A DNA stretch of 17,407 nt from CAYZEZ01 sp964477295 (GCA_964477295.1 CAYZEZ010000080.1:1-17407), one strand, 5' to 3'; positions 7,509 to 14,720 are shown, counted from the first letter of the stretch. The notes: generated by a model from the letters alone, not told the origin. A program made the numbers and translations.

Positions 7509-7810
7509 ACCTGACAATCGCCAGGCAGGCTGGGTAATCCGGCATGGGTGTATTCCTCTCCGTATTTAATAACGGGCAACCAGAAGTGTGGGATCTGCCA
7601 GCTGAAGAAAAACATAATTATAGCCACGATTTGAGTATCCGGGAGTGGCCCGCAGGCCAGAAAAAATATTCCCACAACCGGCCAAATCATTTTCAGAGCA
7701 AACTCACCTGAGCATAAAATGTATCCCGCCACTATGGTCAGGCTTACTGCTCTAGTTACAGGCCGTTTGCCAAGTTCCAGGTAAATCTTAATTTGCTTCA
7801 AAGGACTCAT
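7505..7810 (-). pseudogene. Decayed protoheme IX farnesyltransferase (CyoE/UbiA) with internal deletion
   Basis: An open frame of 101 codons from the ATG at 7810 keeps two separate parts of a CyoE-type prenyltransferase. Residues 1-54 (YLELGKRPVTRAVSLTIVAGY...GIFFLACG) match the N-terminus with the first membrane segments. Residues 55-96 (MFFFSWQIPHFW, then KYGEEYTHAGLPSL) match the conserved WQIPHF segment that normally lies well past the middle of the protein. The intervening part, including the Asp-rich NxxxD prenyl-diphosphate motif, is missing in frame, and everything after GLPSL is lost, so about two thirds of the usual 280-300 residues are gone. A heme O synthase activity is not credible. 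The frame is still open, which suggests recent loss or fortuitous retention. Its end overlaps the SiaC stop codon. Confidence 0.75.
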
Positions 7811-7916
7811 AATGCTAACTAATGAATGGATGGCATCAAGGGTATTCAAAGATAATGAATTGCTTTTGTGTAACGAATGGCCATCTTAATCGTCTAATAT
7901 ATAAATGTTTCATTTT

Positions 7917-7932
7917 CGAACAGTGATGTTCG
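7917..7932. promoter_or_regulatory. Inverted repeat CGAACA-N4-TGTTCG, possible activator site
   Basis: CGAACA (7917-7922) and TGTTCG (7927-7932) form a perfect 6+6 inverted repeat with a 4-base spacer; a further AGAACA half-site follows at 7939-7944. The element lies about 80-90 bases upstream of the sigma-54 promoter, the usual distance for an enhancer-binding protein site. The role is inference from position and symmetry. Confidence 0.4.
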
Positions 7933-7955
7933 GTTTTAGAACAGGGATTGAATAT

Positions 7956-7984
7956 TTAACGAAACATTAACAGGGCATTAACAG
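7956..7984 (+). repeat. Three TTAAC boxes at exact 11-bp spacing
   Basis: TTAAC occurs at 7956, 7967 and 7978, each 11 bases apart, and the second and third are embedded in a longer direct repeat, CATTAACAG (7965-7973 and 7976-7984). One helical turn per repeat suggests a protein binding cooperatively on one face of the DNA. The array sits between the CGAACA inverted repeat and the sigma-54 promoter. Confidence 0.45.
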
Positions 7985-8009
7985 TCTGGAAAATAAAAGT
8001 TTAAGATAT

Positions 8010-8026
8010 TTGGCATTGAAAATGCA
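8010..8026 (+). promoter_or_regulatory. Sigma-54 (RpoN) -24/-12 promoter
   Basis: The sequence TTGGCATTGAAAATGCA has the invariant GG and GC dinucleotides with exactly 10 bases between them, and matches most positions of the YTGGCACGRNNNTTGCW consensus. Transcription would start near 8037, giving a leader of about 55 bases before the GRAM-domain gene at 8093. Direct and inverted repeats 30-110 bases upstream suit an enhancer-binding activator. Confidence 0.6.
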
Positions 8027-8092
8027 ACAAATTAAGCAATAAATCGTCTATTCCTATAGAGAATAACATGTTGAACCACTAATTCCGGCAAA

Positions 8093-8401
8093 ATGGTAGT
8101 TTCATTACAGGCAAACGAGCAGGTCATTAAAGCAGGTGACTCCACATACTATATTAACAGCGACAAAGTTGATGGAAAATTAATTCTTACCAACCAGAGG
8201 ATATACTTCAGACCCTCAAATGGTCATGCTGATACATTTAATCTTGAGATCATGCCGACCGATATTAAGGAGGTAATTTTCTGTAAGATTGGAAAGCTTT
8301 TTTCCAATGGATTGAATGTTGTGAAAAAGGATGGCAACGAGTTTCTCTTCAAAGTTAAAAAGAGGAATGAGATCGGGGAAATGATCAATCGGATGTATTA
8401 A
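8093..8401 (+). CDS. GRAM-domain small protein
   Basis: A 102-residue protein filled almost entirely by a single GRAM/PH-like domain (about residues 5-95): an N-terminal ANEQVIKAGDSTYYI segment, the signature GKLILTNQRIYFRPS (about 29-43), the middle strand pair IKEVIFCKIGKLFSNGLNVVKKDG, and a final helix EIGEMINRM. There is no signal peptide or membrane segment, so it is cytoplasmic or peripherally membrane-attached. Bacterial single-domain GRAM proteins have no settled function; lipid or membrane association is assumed from eukaryotic relatives. The gene stands alone behind a sigma-54-type promoter, suggesting that expression is conditional and depends on a specific activator. The next gene begins 125 bases further on. 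Confidence 0.8.
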   Translation: MVVSLQANEQVIKAGDSTYYINSDKVDGKLILTNQRIYFRPSNGHADTFNLEIMPTDIKEVIFCKIGKLFSNGLNVVKKDGNEFLFKVKKRNEIGEMINRMY

Positions 8402-8526
8402 CCGTGAGTCGGAAGCGAAGAGTGAAGAACTCCTGCCAGGTAACCGCCACCTCTAATTTATCATTTTTTAATCTTTCCGGGGTAACATTTCTTTTCTAAA
8501 TTCGTATCCAAATATATTTTCAGGGT

Positions 8527-9198
8527 ATGAAGATTATCTTTTCAATAGTATTGTCGTTGATTTTTACCATTTCGATGGCCCAGTTTCATAGAAAGAAGGG
8601 GCCATTGTTAGACATCAATGGAGGAATTGGCGTCACACCTGTCTTTGCAGACATAGGCAAAATGAGCCTCGGTCCTGCTATTACAGCTGGATTCAGATAT
8701 CATAAGGGCGATCACTTTTCTTTAAAATTAAGTGCGCACACTGCACTTTTTCTGGGAGATGATCTTGGTACCAAAAATGCAGGCCGTGGATTAGATTACA
8801 TGACATTTATTGCAGAACCTTCAGTACAACTTGAATACACCTTTCTTAAGGAAAAGAGAGCCAGTAACCGGCATGGAAAAATGACCACCAGGCCTAAGGT
8901 TCGTCCTTATATTTTTGTGGGAGGCGGTGGAGTATATTTCGCCCCGGAGGTCAGTGGCGATGATCTGTCGGCAGTTACGACGGATTATAAAAAGTTTTCC
9001 ATCGCATTAATTGGAGGAGCAGGTTTCCTCCATCATTTTCAACCACATTTTCTATGGGGAGTAGAATTAGGTGGCAGATACCTTATGACTGATTACCTGG
9101 ATGGTTTTTCGCCGGAATCATCACATTCAAGCGATATGTATAACTTTGTTACTATTAATCTTGTCTACAGGTGGAGATATTCGGCCCATAAAAAATGA
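8527..9198 (+). CDS. Outer-membrane beta-barrel protein, tandem paralogue A
   Basis: A 223-residue protein with a signal peptide (about 1-18, MKIIFSIVLSLIFTISMA, cleaved before QF) and alternating hydrophobic strands typical of a small outer-membrane barrel. Glycine-rich turns are frequent: VRPYIFVGGGGVYFAPE (about 125-141) and ALIGGAGF (about 160-167). The conserved GDDLSAVTTDY (about 144-154) is shared almost unchanged with the next gene, and roughly half of all positions match by eye alignment. I do not recognise a characterised family; similar small barrels in Bacteroidota are annotated only as porin-like or outer-membrane beta-barrel proteins. A box one mismatch from the -7 consensus (TAAATTCG) lies about 30 bases upstream. 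The second copy follows after 21 bases, so the two are probably co-transcribed. Confidence 0.82.
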   Translation: MKIIFSIVLSLIFTISMAQFHRKKGPLLDINGGIGVTPVFADIGKMSLGPAITAGFRYHKGDHFSLKLSAHTALFLGDDLGTKNAGRGLDYMTFIAEPSVQLEYTFLKEKRASNRHGKMTTRPKVRPYIFVGGGGVYFAPEVSGDDLSAVTTDYKKFSIALIGGAGFLHHFQPHFLWGVELGGRYLMTDYLDGFSPESSHSSDMYNFVTINLVYRWRYSAHKK

Positions 9199-9219
9199 TG
9201 GAGTGCGATCCCAAATAAT

Positions 9220-9894
9220 ATGAGATATCCCCTGGTTATACCCATACTAATTTTTTCAGCTTCCCTTTCAGCACAGTACAGGAGAGACCGCCCGGAGATG
9301 GAGGTGATGGCCGGTGCAGGCATCGCCACTGTTTTGGGTGACATTGGTAATTATGGAATGGGCCCGGCGTTTAGTGCAGGATTCAGGTACAGGTTTGATA
9401 ATAACTTTTCGATTAAGACTACCATTCATCCTGCTCTTGCAATCGGAAGTGATGCCGGTACCAGAAATGAGTCCCGGGGATTAAGGTACAAGACCTTTTT
9501 GCTGGAGCCCACACTTCAGTTTGAGTATTTCTTTTTAAAAGAGAGAAATGGTTTTGACCGCATGGGGCGGTTGATATCGCTGCCCAGGATCAGGCCCTAT
9601 CTTTTCGGTGGTGGAGGTGGAGTTTATTTCAATCCTGAAATTGAAGGCGATGATCTTTCCGGTGTAACTACAGATTATTCAAAATTCACATGGGTCATCA
9701 CAGGAGGAGCAGGCTTCGTCTACACAATTAATAAAGAGTGGCTTTTAGGTGCAGAATTTGGCGGAAGATTTTTAACAGCAGATTATCTTGATGGCTATTC
9801 AACTTCCGCTTCCAAAGCCAATGATCTGTATTATATTGCAACCGTTGACATCATCTACCGGTGGGAGTCTATTCCTTACCGGAGACACCGGTAG
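9220..9894 (+). CDS. Outer-membrane beta-barrel protein, tandem paralogue B
   Basis: A 224-residue protein with a signal peptide (about 1-18, ending SASLSA before QY), aligning along its full length with the gene just upstream. Shared blocks are GPA..AGFRY (48-57), IRPYLFGGGGGVYF (about 124-137), GDDLSGVTTDY and DYLDG. The pair arose by tandem duplication, and their similarity (about half the residues) implies that it is not recent. The two differ mainly in surface-type segments and in the tail (YRWESIPYRRHR here). The function is unknown; transport, adhesion or envelope structure are all possible. A hairpin at the stop codon may end the transcript. Confidence 0.82.
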   Translation: MRYPLVIPILIFSASLSAQYRRDRPEMEVMAGAGIATVLGDIGNYGMGPAFSAGFRYRFDNNFSIKTTIHPALAIGSDAGTRNESRGLRYKTFLLEPTLQFEYFFLKERNGFDRMGRLISLPRIRPYLFGGGGGVYFNPEIEGDDLSGVTTDYSKFTWVITGGAGFVYTINKEWLLGAEFGGRFLTADYLDGYSTSASKANDLYYIATVDIIYRWESIPYRRHR

Positions 9895-9895
9895 G
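9875..9895 (+). terminator. Hairpin overlapping the stop of paralogue B
   Basis: An 8-bp stem (CTTACCGG, 9875-9882, with CCGGTAGG, 9888-9895, one G-T pair) encloses the loop AGACA and contains the TAG stop codon. No T-tract follows, so it may be a weak or factor-assisted terminator or an mRNA 3'-end stabiliser. Confidence 0.3.
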
Positions 9896-10014
9896 AAGAG
9901 CCTGCGAGTAAGCATATCTGCAAAAATTCATCTCCCAATCCCTATACCCATTCTGACTCTGACTCCTGTATTCTGATTTTTCGTATCTTGTGGGTTGGTT
10001 CAACACTTATCGGC

Positions 10015-11163
10015 ATGAGTATTGGTTATCACTTTTTTATCAGGATATCACTTTTGATTTGTATCGTTATATCCTGTAATAAATCGGATGATGAAAATTC
10101 ACCATTCCCGGCAGATGAATTTATTAAGGCCGGCTCTTACCAGGGGGAATATTACCCGACAGAATCCTGGCGTGAATGCAGTCCCGGTGAAGTCGGAATG
10201 AATGAAAACATGTTGAAAAGTCTGAACAGTGAGATAGCCAGGCTGATTCAACAGGAATATAGAATTCACAGTGTGCTGGTTGTCAAAGACGGATATATAG
10301 TGGCTGAGCAATACTATTCAGACTATTTTAAGCAGGGTATTGAACACAAGATCCATTCCTGTACCAAAAGTTTTACCTCGGCAGCTGTTGGAATAGCTAT
10401 TGAAAAAGGCTATATAAAAGGAGTGGATGAAAAAATGTATGCTTTTTTTCCTGAATATGAAATGGACAATTTTACGGAAGAAAAGAAATCTATAACGATT
10501 GAACATTTGCTGACCATGAGTGCCGGGCTTGACTGGAATGAGCTGGGTTTATTATATGATGATCCTCAAAATACTTACTATCAGTGGAGAAGGGCAGAAG
10601 ACAGGGTTAAATTCATTCTCGACAGGCCAATGGAGCATCGACCGGGATCAACTCATAACTACAATTCAGGCCTGTCGGATCTACTTTCGATCATTGTACA
10701 AAAAGAAACAGGCATGAGAACAGACAGTTTTGCGGAAAAATATCTGTTAACACCCATCGGCATTGATGATTATTACTGGGCTATCGATCCGGCGGGACAT
10801 GCCATCGGTCATGGCCAGATGCGGCTGACGCCCAGAAACATGGCGAGGTTTGGCTATTTATACCTCAAGAATGGGAAGTGGGATGATAAGCAGATCATCT
10901 CCGAAAACTGGATAACGGAATCTGGCAGGCAACAGATACAAACTGTGGTTAATGCAGGAGGGGATTATTATGGATACCAGTTCTGGGTTACGGATTATGG
11001 TATGTTTACGGCCATGGGGTATGGTGGACAATGGATCATGGTCATGCAGGATTATGGCCTGGTTGTTGTGTTCAACGATGATTTCGAGGAAGGTAATGGA
11101 AGCCAGTGGATTACGCCTGTGCGGCTCCTTAATGAATACATAATCCCGGCTGTAAACCAGTAA
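10015..11163 (+). CDS. Serine hydrolase, beta-lactamase class C/esterase-like lipoprotein
   Basis: Penicillin-binding-protein/beta-lactamase superfamily hydrolase (PF00144 type). The start at 10015 gives 382 residues and a clean lipoprotein signal: ISLLICIVISC with lipobox V-I-S-C21, so it is lipid-anchored in the cell envelope. An in-frame ATG at 9988 would only add nine residues in front. The catalytic S-x-x-K is S115-C-T-K118 (HSCTKSFTS), followed by the usual IEHLLTMSAGLDW block. The second motif is Y216-N-S (THNYNSGLSD), and the late GYGGQ block (about 332-336) stands for the H/K-x-G motif. This pattern suits family VIII esterases and DD-peptidase-like hydrolases as well as beta-lactamases, so resistance should not be assumed. 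A second lipoprotein gene follows after 30 bases, likely in the same transcript. Confidence 0.85.
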   Translation: MSIGYHFFIRISLLICIVISCNKSDDENSPFPADEFIKAGSYQGEYYPTESWRECSPGEVGMNENMLKSLNSEIARLIQQEYRIHSVLVVKDGYIVAEQYYSDYFKQGIEHKIHSCTKSFTSAAVGIAIEKGYIKGVDEKMYAFFPEYEMDNFTEEKKSITIEHLLTMSAGLDWNELGLLYDDPQNTYYQWRRAEDRVKFILDRPMEHRPGSTHNYNSGLSDLLSIIVQKETGMRTDSFAEKYLLTPIGIDDYYWAIDPAGHAIGHGQMRLTPRNMARFGYLYLKNGKWDDKQIISENWITESGRQQIQTVVNAGGDYYGYQFWVTDYGMFTAMGYGGQWIMVMQDYGLVVVFNDDFEEGNGSQWITPVRLLNEYIIPAVNQ

Positions 11164-11193
11164 ATATAAATCTGGATTATATAAAATGAAATA

Positions 11194-11811
11194 ATGAAAT
11201 ACAAATGGGTTTTATTTCTGGTGACAGGAATTGTGATATTTTCCTGTGAAAAGGAAGAAGATGAGAATAGGATGGTGGATGTCGATGGGAATAAATATAA
11301 AACAGTGCAGATAGGCACACAAACATGGATGGCGGAGAACCTGAGAGTAACGAGAGACAAATCGGGTGCTGCATTGACTACCTATTGCTATCTCGACCGG
11401 GATGATTTTTGTAAAGAATTCGGTCGTTTATATACCTGGGATCAGGCACTGAAAGCCGCTCCCAATGGATGGCACGTGCCAACGGATGAAGAGTGGAGAC
11501 AGATGGAAATGGAACTCGGATTGTCTCCGGAAGAGGCTCCATTATACGGATGGAGAGGTACGGATCATGGAACCAAGCTGGCCGAGGGTGGCACCTCCGG
11601 ATTTGAAGCCTTGTTCGGAGGTTACAAGGACGGGACAGTTTTCTGGTCGGGCCGCTATTTCGACATCGGGTATTTTGCTGCATTCTGGACCAAAAGCCAG
11701 GTTGACTCCCTGAGAGCCATTGGGTACTTTATCTATTCCGACGATGGAGCCGTCGTAAGGGATGACTATGATAAGACCGCAGCCTTGTCTATCAGATGCG
11801 TAAAAGATTAA
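11194..11811 (+). CDS. FISUMP-domain lipoprotein
   Basis: A 205-residue lipoprotein. The signal FLVTGIVIFSC gives a lipobox I-F-S-C18, followed by an acidic linker (EKEEDEN). Residues about 28-204 match the FISUMP domain (Fibrobacter succinogenes major paralogous domain): DVDGNKYKTVQIGTQTWMAENLR, YCYLD.DDFCKEFGRLYTWDQAL, GWHVPTDEEWRQME, GTKLAEGG, then FWTKSQ and the closing ALSIRCVKD. The domain is common in cell-surface proteins of Fibrobacteres and Bacteroidota; its function is unknown, and surface binding or adhesion is speculation. It follows the serine hydrolase gene by 30 bases. A minisatellite begins at the base after its TAA stop, so the end of the transcript carries repeats. Confidence 0.88.
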   Translation: MKYKWVLFLVTGIVIFSCEKEEDENRMVDVDGNKYKTVQIGTQTWMAENLRVTRDKSGAALTTYCYLDRDDFCKEFGRLYTWDQALKAAPNGWHVPTDEEWRQMEMELGLSPEEAPLYGWRGTDHGTKLAEGGTSGFEALFGGYKDGTVFWSGRYFDIGYFAAFWTKSQVDSLRAIGYFIYSDDGAVVRDDYDKTAALSIRCVKD

Positions 11812-11918
11812 GGTTCAAGGGCCAAGGATTCAAGGGCCAAGGATTCAAGGGGCCAAGGGTTCAAGGGCCAAGGATTCAAGGGGCCAAGGATTCAAGGGCC
11901 AAGGGTTCAAGGGGCCAA
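11812..11918. repeat. Minisatellite, seven 14-16-bp units (GGATTCAAGGGCCAA)
   Basis: Seven head-to-tail copies of a GGATTCAAGGGCCAA-type unit (14, 15, 16, 15, 16, 15 and 16 bases) run from the base after the FISUMP stop codon to 11918. Variation is confined to GGA/GGG at the start and GGG/GGGG in the middle. An open frame passes through but, because unit lengths are not a constant multiple of three, it does not encode a constant peptide; I do not call it coding. One more partial unit appears at the right edge of the assembly gap. Confidence 0.85.
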
Positions 11919-11960
11919 GTGGAAGAGTCCTCAGTCGGCAAGTCTGAAAGAAAATATTCA
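11906..11960 (+). repeat. 55-bp direct repeat, left copy, abutting the gap
   Basis: These 55 bases, from the last minisatellite unit (TTCAAGGGGCCAAGTGGAAG...) to ...GAAAATATTCA, are identical to 12061-12115 and end exactly where the Ns begin. The two copies are most simply the overlapping ends of two contigs. Confidence 0.85.
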
Positions 11961-12060
11961 NNNNNNNNNNNNNNNNNNNNNNNNNNNNNNNNNNNNNNNN
12001 NNNNNNNNNNNNNNNNNNNNNNNNNNNNNNNNNNNNNNNNNNNNNNNNNNNNNNNNNNNN
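11961..12060. other. Assembly gap of 100 N
   Basis: Exactly 100 undetermined bases, a conventional scaffold-gap length. The gap is flanked by identical 55-bp sequences, so its true length may be zero (after collapsing the duplicate) or it may hide further minisatellite units. Confidence 0.98.
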
Positions 12061-12115
12061 TTCAAGGGGCCAAGTGGAAGAGTCCTCAGTCGGCAAGTCT
12101 GAAAGAAAATATTCA
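12061..12115 (+). repeat. 55-bp direct repeat, right copy, abutting the gap
   Basis: Identical base for base to 11906-11960 and beginning at the first base after the gap. After it the sequence continues into unique DNA (CATCCATACTCACACACC) and the heptamer array. Confidence 0.85.
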
Positions 12116-12139
12116 CATCCATACTCACACACCTTTTAC

Positions 12140-12174
12140 CTACTGTCTACTGTCTTCTGTCTTCTGTCTTCTTC
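12140..12174 (+). repeat. Heptamer array, five units (CTACTGT/CTTCTGT)
   Basis: Five consecutive heptamers: CTACTGT, CTACTGT, CTTCTGT, CTTCTGT, CTTCTTC. The last unit is degenerate. The array lies in the noncoding stretch between the minisatellite/gap and the TonB-dependent receptor gene, about 60 bases before its start. A shorter relative occurs on the other strand at 61-78. Confidence 0.75.
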
Positions 12175-12236
12175 TTCAATTAAACCTTTTCACTCCGGGT
12201 CTGTCTAACACTCGTATTTATATCTTAATTAGCACC

Positions 12237-14720
12237 ATGAGAAAGACGATCGCATTTGTGACAGCATTATTATGCCTTGGATTTGTGTTGGAAGCACAAC
12301 CTCAGGGAGTGGGCCAGGTAGGAAATTATAATCCTTCAAGCATGCCCGCAGACGGGTATTTGTCAGGAATTTTAAGGGATGAGGTTTCAGGAGAACCTGT
12401 TGAATTTGCCAGCATTGCATTATACAGCTACCTCGATTCCTCACTGATAACCGGAACCATAACCAACATTGAGGGAAAATTTGAATTTACTGAACTGAGT
12501 TACGGTATGTACTTTATGGATATCCGGTTTGTCGGATATAAAACGACACGCATGACCAGGATCGGAGTATCGCCGGCACAAAAAGTGATTGAAATGGGTG
12601 ACATCAATATGGCTCGTTCTGTAACCGAACTGGAAGAAGTGGAAGTGATGGGACAACGCAGCCAGGTTGAATATAAAATCGACAGGAAAGTGGTTAATGT
12701 ATCTTCAAACATAGCTTCGGCCGGAGGTACTGCGGCAGACGCATTGGAAAATGTACCTTCTATTGAAAGGAATATTGACGGAAACGTAACATTAAGAGGC
12801 AGTTCTAACTACACCGTACTTATCGATGGAAGGCCATCGGTGTTCGAAGGAAGCGAAGCCTTGCAGCAGCTTTCTGCCAGCTCCATTGAGCGGATCGAGA
12901 TCATTACCAATCCTTCAGCCAAATACGATCCGGACGGAACAGCCGGCATCATCAATGTGGTCATGAAAAAGCAAAAAGAAAAAGGATTTAATGGCATTAC
13001 GAATGTGTCATACGGAAGCTTTAATCAGTTTAATACGGATATATTATTAAACTACCGCATTAACAAGTTCAATTTTTTTGGTGGGTTTGAGCTCCAGGAC
13101 AGGTCCATGGTGGGATCAGGCATAAGCAAAAGAGAAACCTACCTGGGGGATACCACGCATTTTATGAGTTCTTTAAGTGACGAAAATGGCGGCAGGAATG
13201 GTTTGGTGTTCAGGGCAGGTATGGATTTTTACCTCAACGACAACAATACTTTCACCCTCCAGGGATATGTTGGTTCACATGGCTTTGAGAGATCGTCGAC
13301 CTCCTTGTACCACACGTTTACCCAACCGCAGAACCTGGAGACCTTCTATCTGCAGGATAATGTGTTTGATGTAAACAATGATTATTACAGCCTGAATCTT
13401 CTTTTTGACCACGATTTTGATAAGAAGGGTCATGAAATACAAACATCCGTTTATTACTCGAATAGCGATGGGTTTGATGAGGAAGAGCTGTTGGAATTGG
13501 ATACCGATCCGGATTGGCAAATCCTTGATGCCGGATCCTACCGGCAGCGGTCTGTGGAAGATGATGAAAAGCATGACTTCAGGTTCAATGTGGATTATGT
13601 TAAACCCTTTGGAGAACAGGGGAGATTTGAAGCCGGTTACCAGCTCAGTTACGGACTTGGGAAATCGGCCTATATTTTCGACAAGTATGACGCCGTTCTC
13701 GATGATTGGGCAAATGTGGAAGCTAAAAACAATAACATTGAATTTTCCAGGAATATCCAGTCGGGGTATGCCATCTTTGGCAATAGTACCAAAATAATTG
13801 ATTTCCAGGTAGGCTTGCGGGCAGAGTATACCGACCGTTTGATGGACCAGTTAACACTTGACGAGCAATACAGGGTGCACCGGCTCGACTTTTTCCCATC
13901 AGCCCATATCTCCCGGCAGTTTTCCGGTGAACAGCAGTTGCAATTGAGTTATAGCAGGCGTATCAACCGACCGAGGGAATATTCACTCGATCCTTTTCCC
14001 AACTATATAGACAAGTTTAATATCCGTATGGGGAATCCTGAACTGGAGCCTGAATTTGTAAATTCATATGAATTGAATTATCAGAAAAGATTTAAGGGTG
14101 TCATGCTGACTGCTGAGACCTATTACCACAGCACTCAAAATATGATCTCAAGGATCAGCTATGTTACCGATGAAAATATCATGATCAGCACATCGGATAA
14201 TGTGGGTATGGATCAATCCCTGGGTGCTGAACTAACGGCCAGTATGAGTCCGTTTAAATGGTGGCAGCTGAGCCTGAGTGGTACCATGTACCGCTACTGG
14301 ATTAATGGGGAGATAGAGGGTGAACAGATTGACAGAACTACCAATACCTGGAACAGCAGGTTAAACAGTAATATTAAATTGCCGTGGGGGACACGCATTC
14401 AGCTCACGACTATGTACAGGGCCCCTTCTGTAACAGCACAGGGTACCCGCAGCGCGTTCTATATGGTGAATGGCGGGATCAGGCACGATTTTCTGGATAA
14501 TAAGCTCAGCCTCAATATGCAGGTAAGGGACATTTTCCGGACGATGAAGTTTTCATCTACTTCAGAAGGTGCTGATTTTTACTCCTTTATGGAGAGAAAA
14601 ATGAAATCACCCGTATTTACCCTTTCCCTAAGTTACAGAATCAATAACTTCAAGAAAAGAGTAAATAGCAATGGTGATGTCATGGAGATGGAATATGCCG
14701 GTGACGACATGATACAGTAA
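12237..14720 (+). CDS. TonB-dependent receptor with carboxypeptidase-regulatory-like domain and OMP_b-brl_3-type barrel
   Basis: Outer-membrane active-transport receptor of 827 residues. The ATG at 12237 (MRKTIAFVTALLCLGFVLEAQ) starts a clear signal peptide; an in-frame extension upstream would run through repeats and Ns and is rejected. Order of domains: signal (1-20), CarboxypepD_reg-like beta-sandwich (about 40-125, with SGEPVEFASIALYSY and GKFEFTELSYGMY), TonB plug (about 140-250, with DALENVPSIERNIDGNVTLRG and IERIEIITNPSAKYDPDGT), then a large barrel of the OMP_b-brl_3 type to the C-terminus. There is no SusD partner downstream, so this is not a SusC/SusD sugar pair; the substrate is unknown (siderophore, peptide or other). 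The gene is convergent with the DUF1684 gene. No clear -33/-7 promoter was found in the repeat-rich leader. Confidence 0.9.
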   Translation: MRKTIAFVTALLCLGFVLEAQPQGVGQVGNYNPSSMPADGYLSGILRDEVSGEPVEFASIALYSYLDSSLITGTITNIEGKFEFTELSYGMYFMDIRFVGYKTTRMTRIGVSPAQKVIEMGDINMARSVTELEEVEVMGQRSQVEYKIDRKVVNVSSNIASAGGTAADALENVPSIERNIDGNVTLRGSSNYTVLIDGRPSVFEGSEALQQLSASSIERIEIITNPSAKYDPDGTAGIINVVMKKQKEKGFNGITNVSYGSFNQFNTDILLNYRINKFNFFGGFELQDRSMVGSGISKRETYLGDTTHFMSSLSDENGGRNGLVFRAGMDFYLNDNNTFTLQGYVGSHGFERSSTSLYHTFTQPQNLETFYLQDNVFDVNNDYYSLNLLFDHDFDKKGHEIQTSVYYSNSDGFDEEELLELDTDPDWQILDAGSYRQRSVEDDEKHDFRFNVDYVKPFGEQGRFEAGYQLSYGLGKSAYIFDKYDAVLDDWANVEAKNNNIEFSRNIQSGYAIFGNSTKIIDFQVGLRAEYTDRLMDQLTLDEQYRVHRLDFFPSAHISRQFSGEQQLQLSYSRRINRPREYSLDPFPNYIDKFNIRMGNPELEPEFVNSYELNYQKRFKGVMLTAETYYHSTQNMISRISYVTDENIMISTSDNVGMDQSLGAELTASMSPFKWWQLSLSGTMYRYWINGEIEGEQIDRTTNTWNSRLNSNIKLPWGTRIQLTTMYRAPSVTAQGTRSAFYMVNGGIRHDFLDNKLSLNMQVRDIFRTMKFSSTSEGADFYSFMERKMKSPVFTLSLSYRINNFKKRVNSNGDVMEMEYAGDDMIQ

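Noticed and set aside
10015..11163. Reading the serine hydrolase as an antibiotic-resistance beta-lactamase
   Set aside because: SxxK and YxS motifs are also those of family VIII esterases and DD-peptidase-like enzymes; nothing in the sequence singles out beta-lactam hydrolysis.
11812..12174. Possible CRISPR array from the repeats
   Set aside because: The units are contiguous 14-16-mers and heptamers with no unique spacers, and no cas genes are nearby.
11796..12236. A 147-codon in-frame N-terminal extension of the TonB-dependent receptor across the minisatellite and N gap
   Set aside because: It overlaps the FISUMP gene end, consists of repeat-derived codons and unknown bases, and would bury the clear signal peptide that starts at 12237.
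12237..14720. SusC-type polysaccharide receptor
   Set aside because: No SusD gene follows and the barrel resembles the OMP_b-brl_3 group; the next gene is a convergent DUF1684 lipoprotein.
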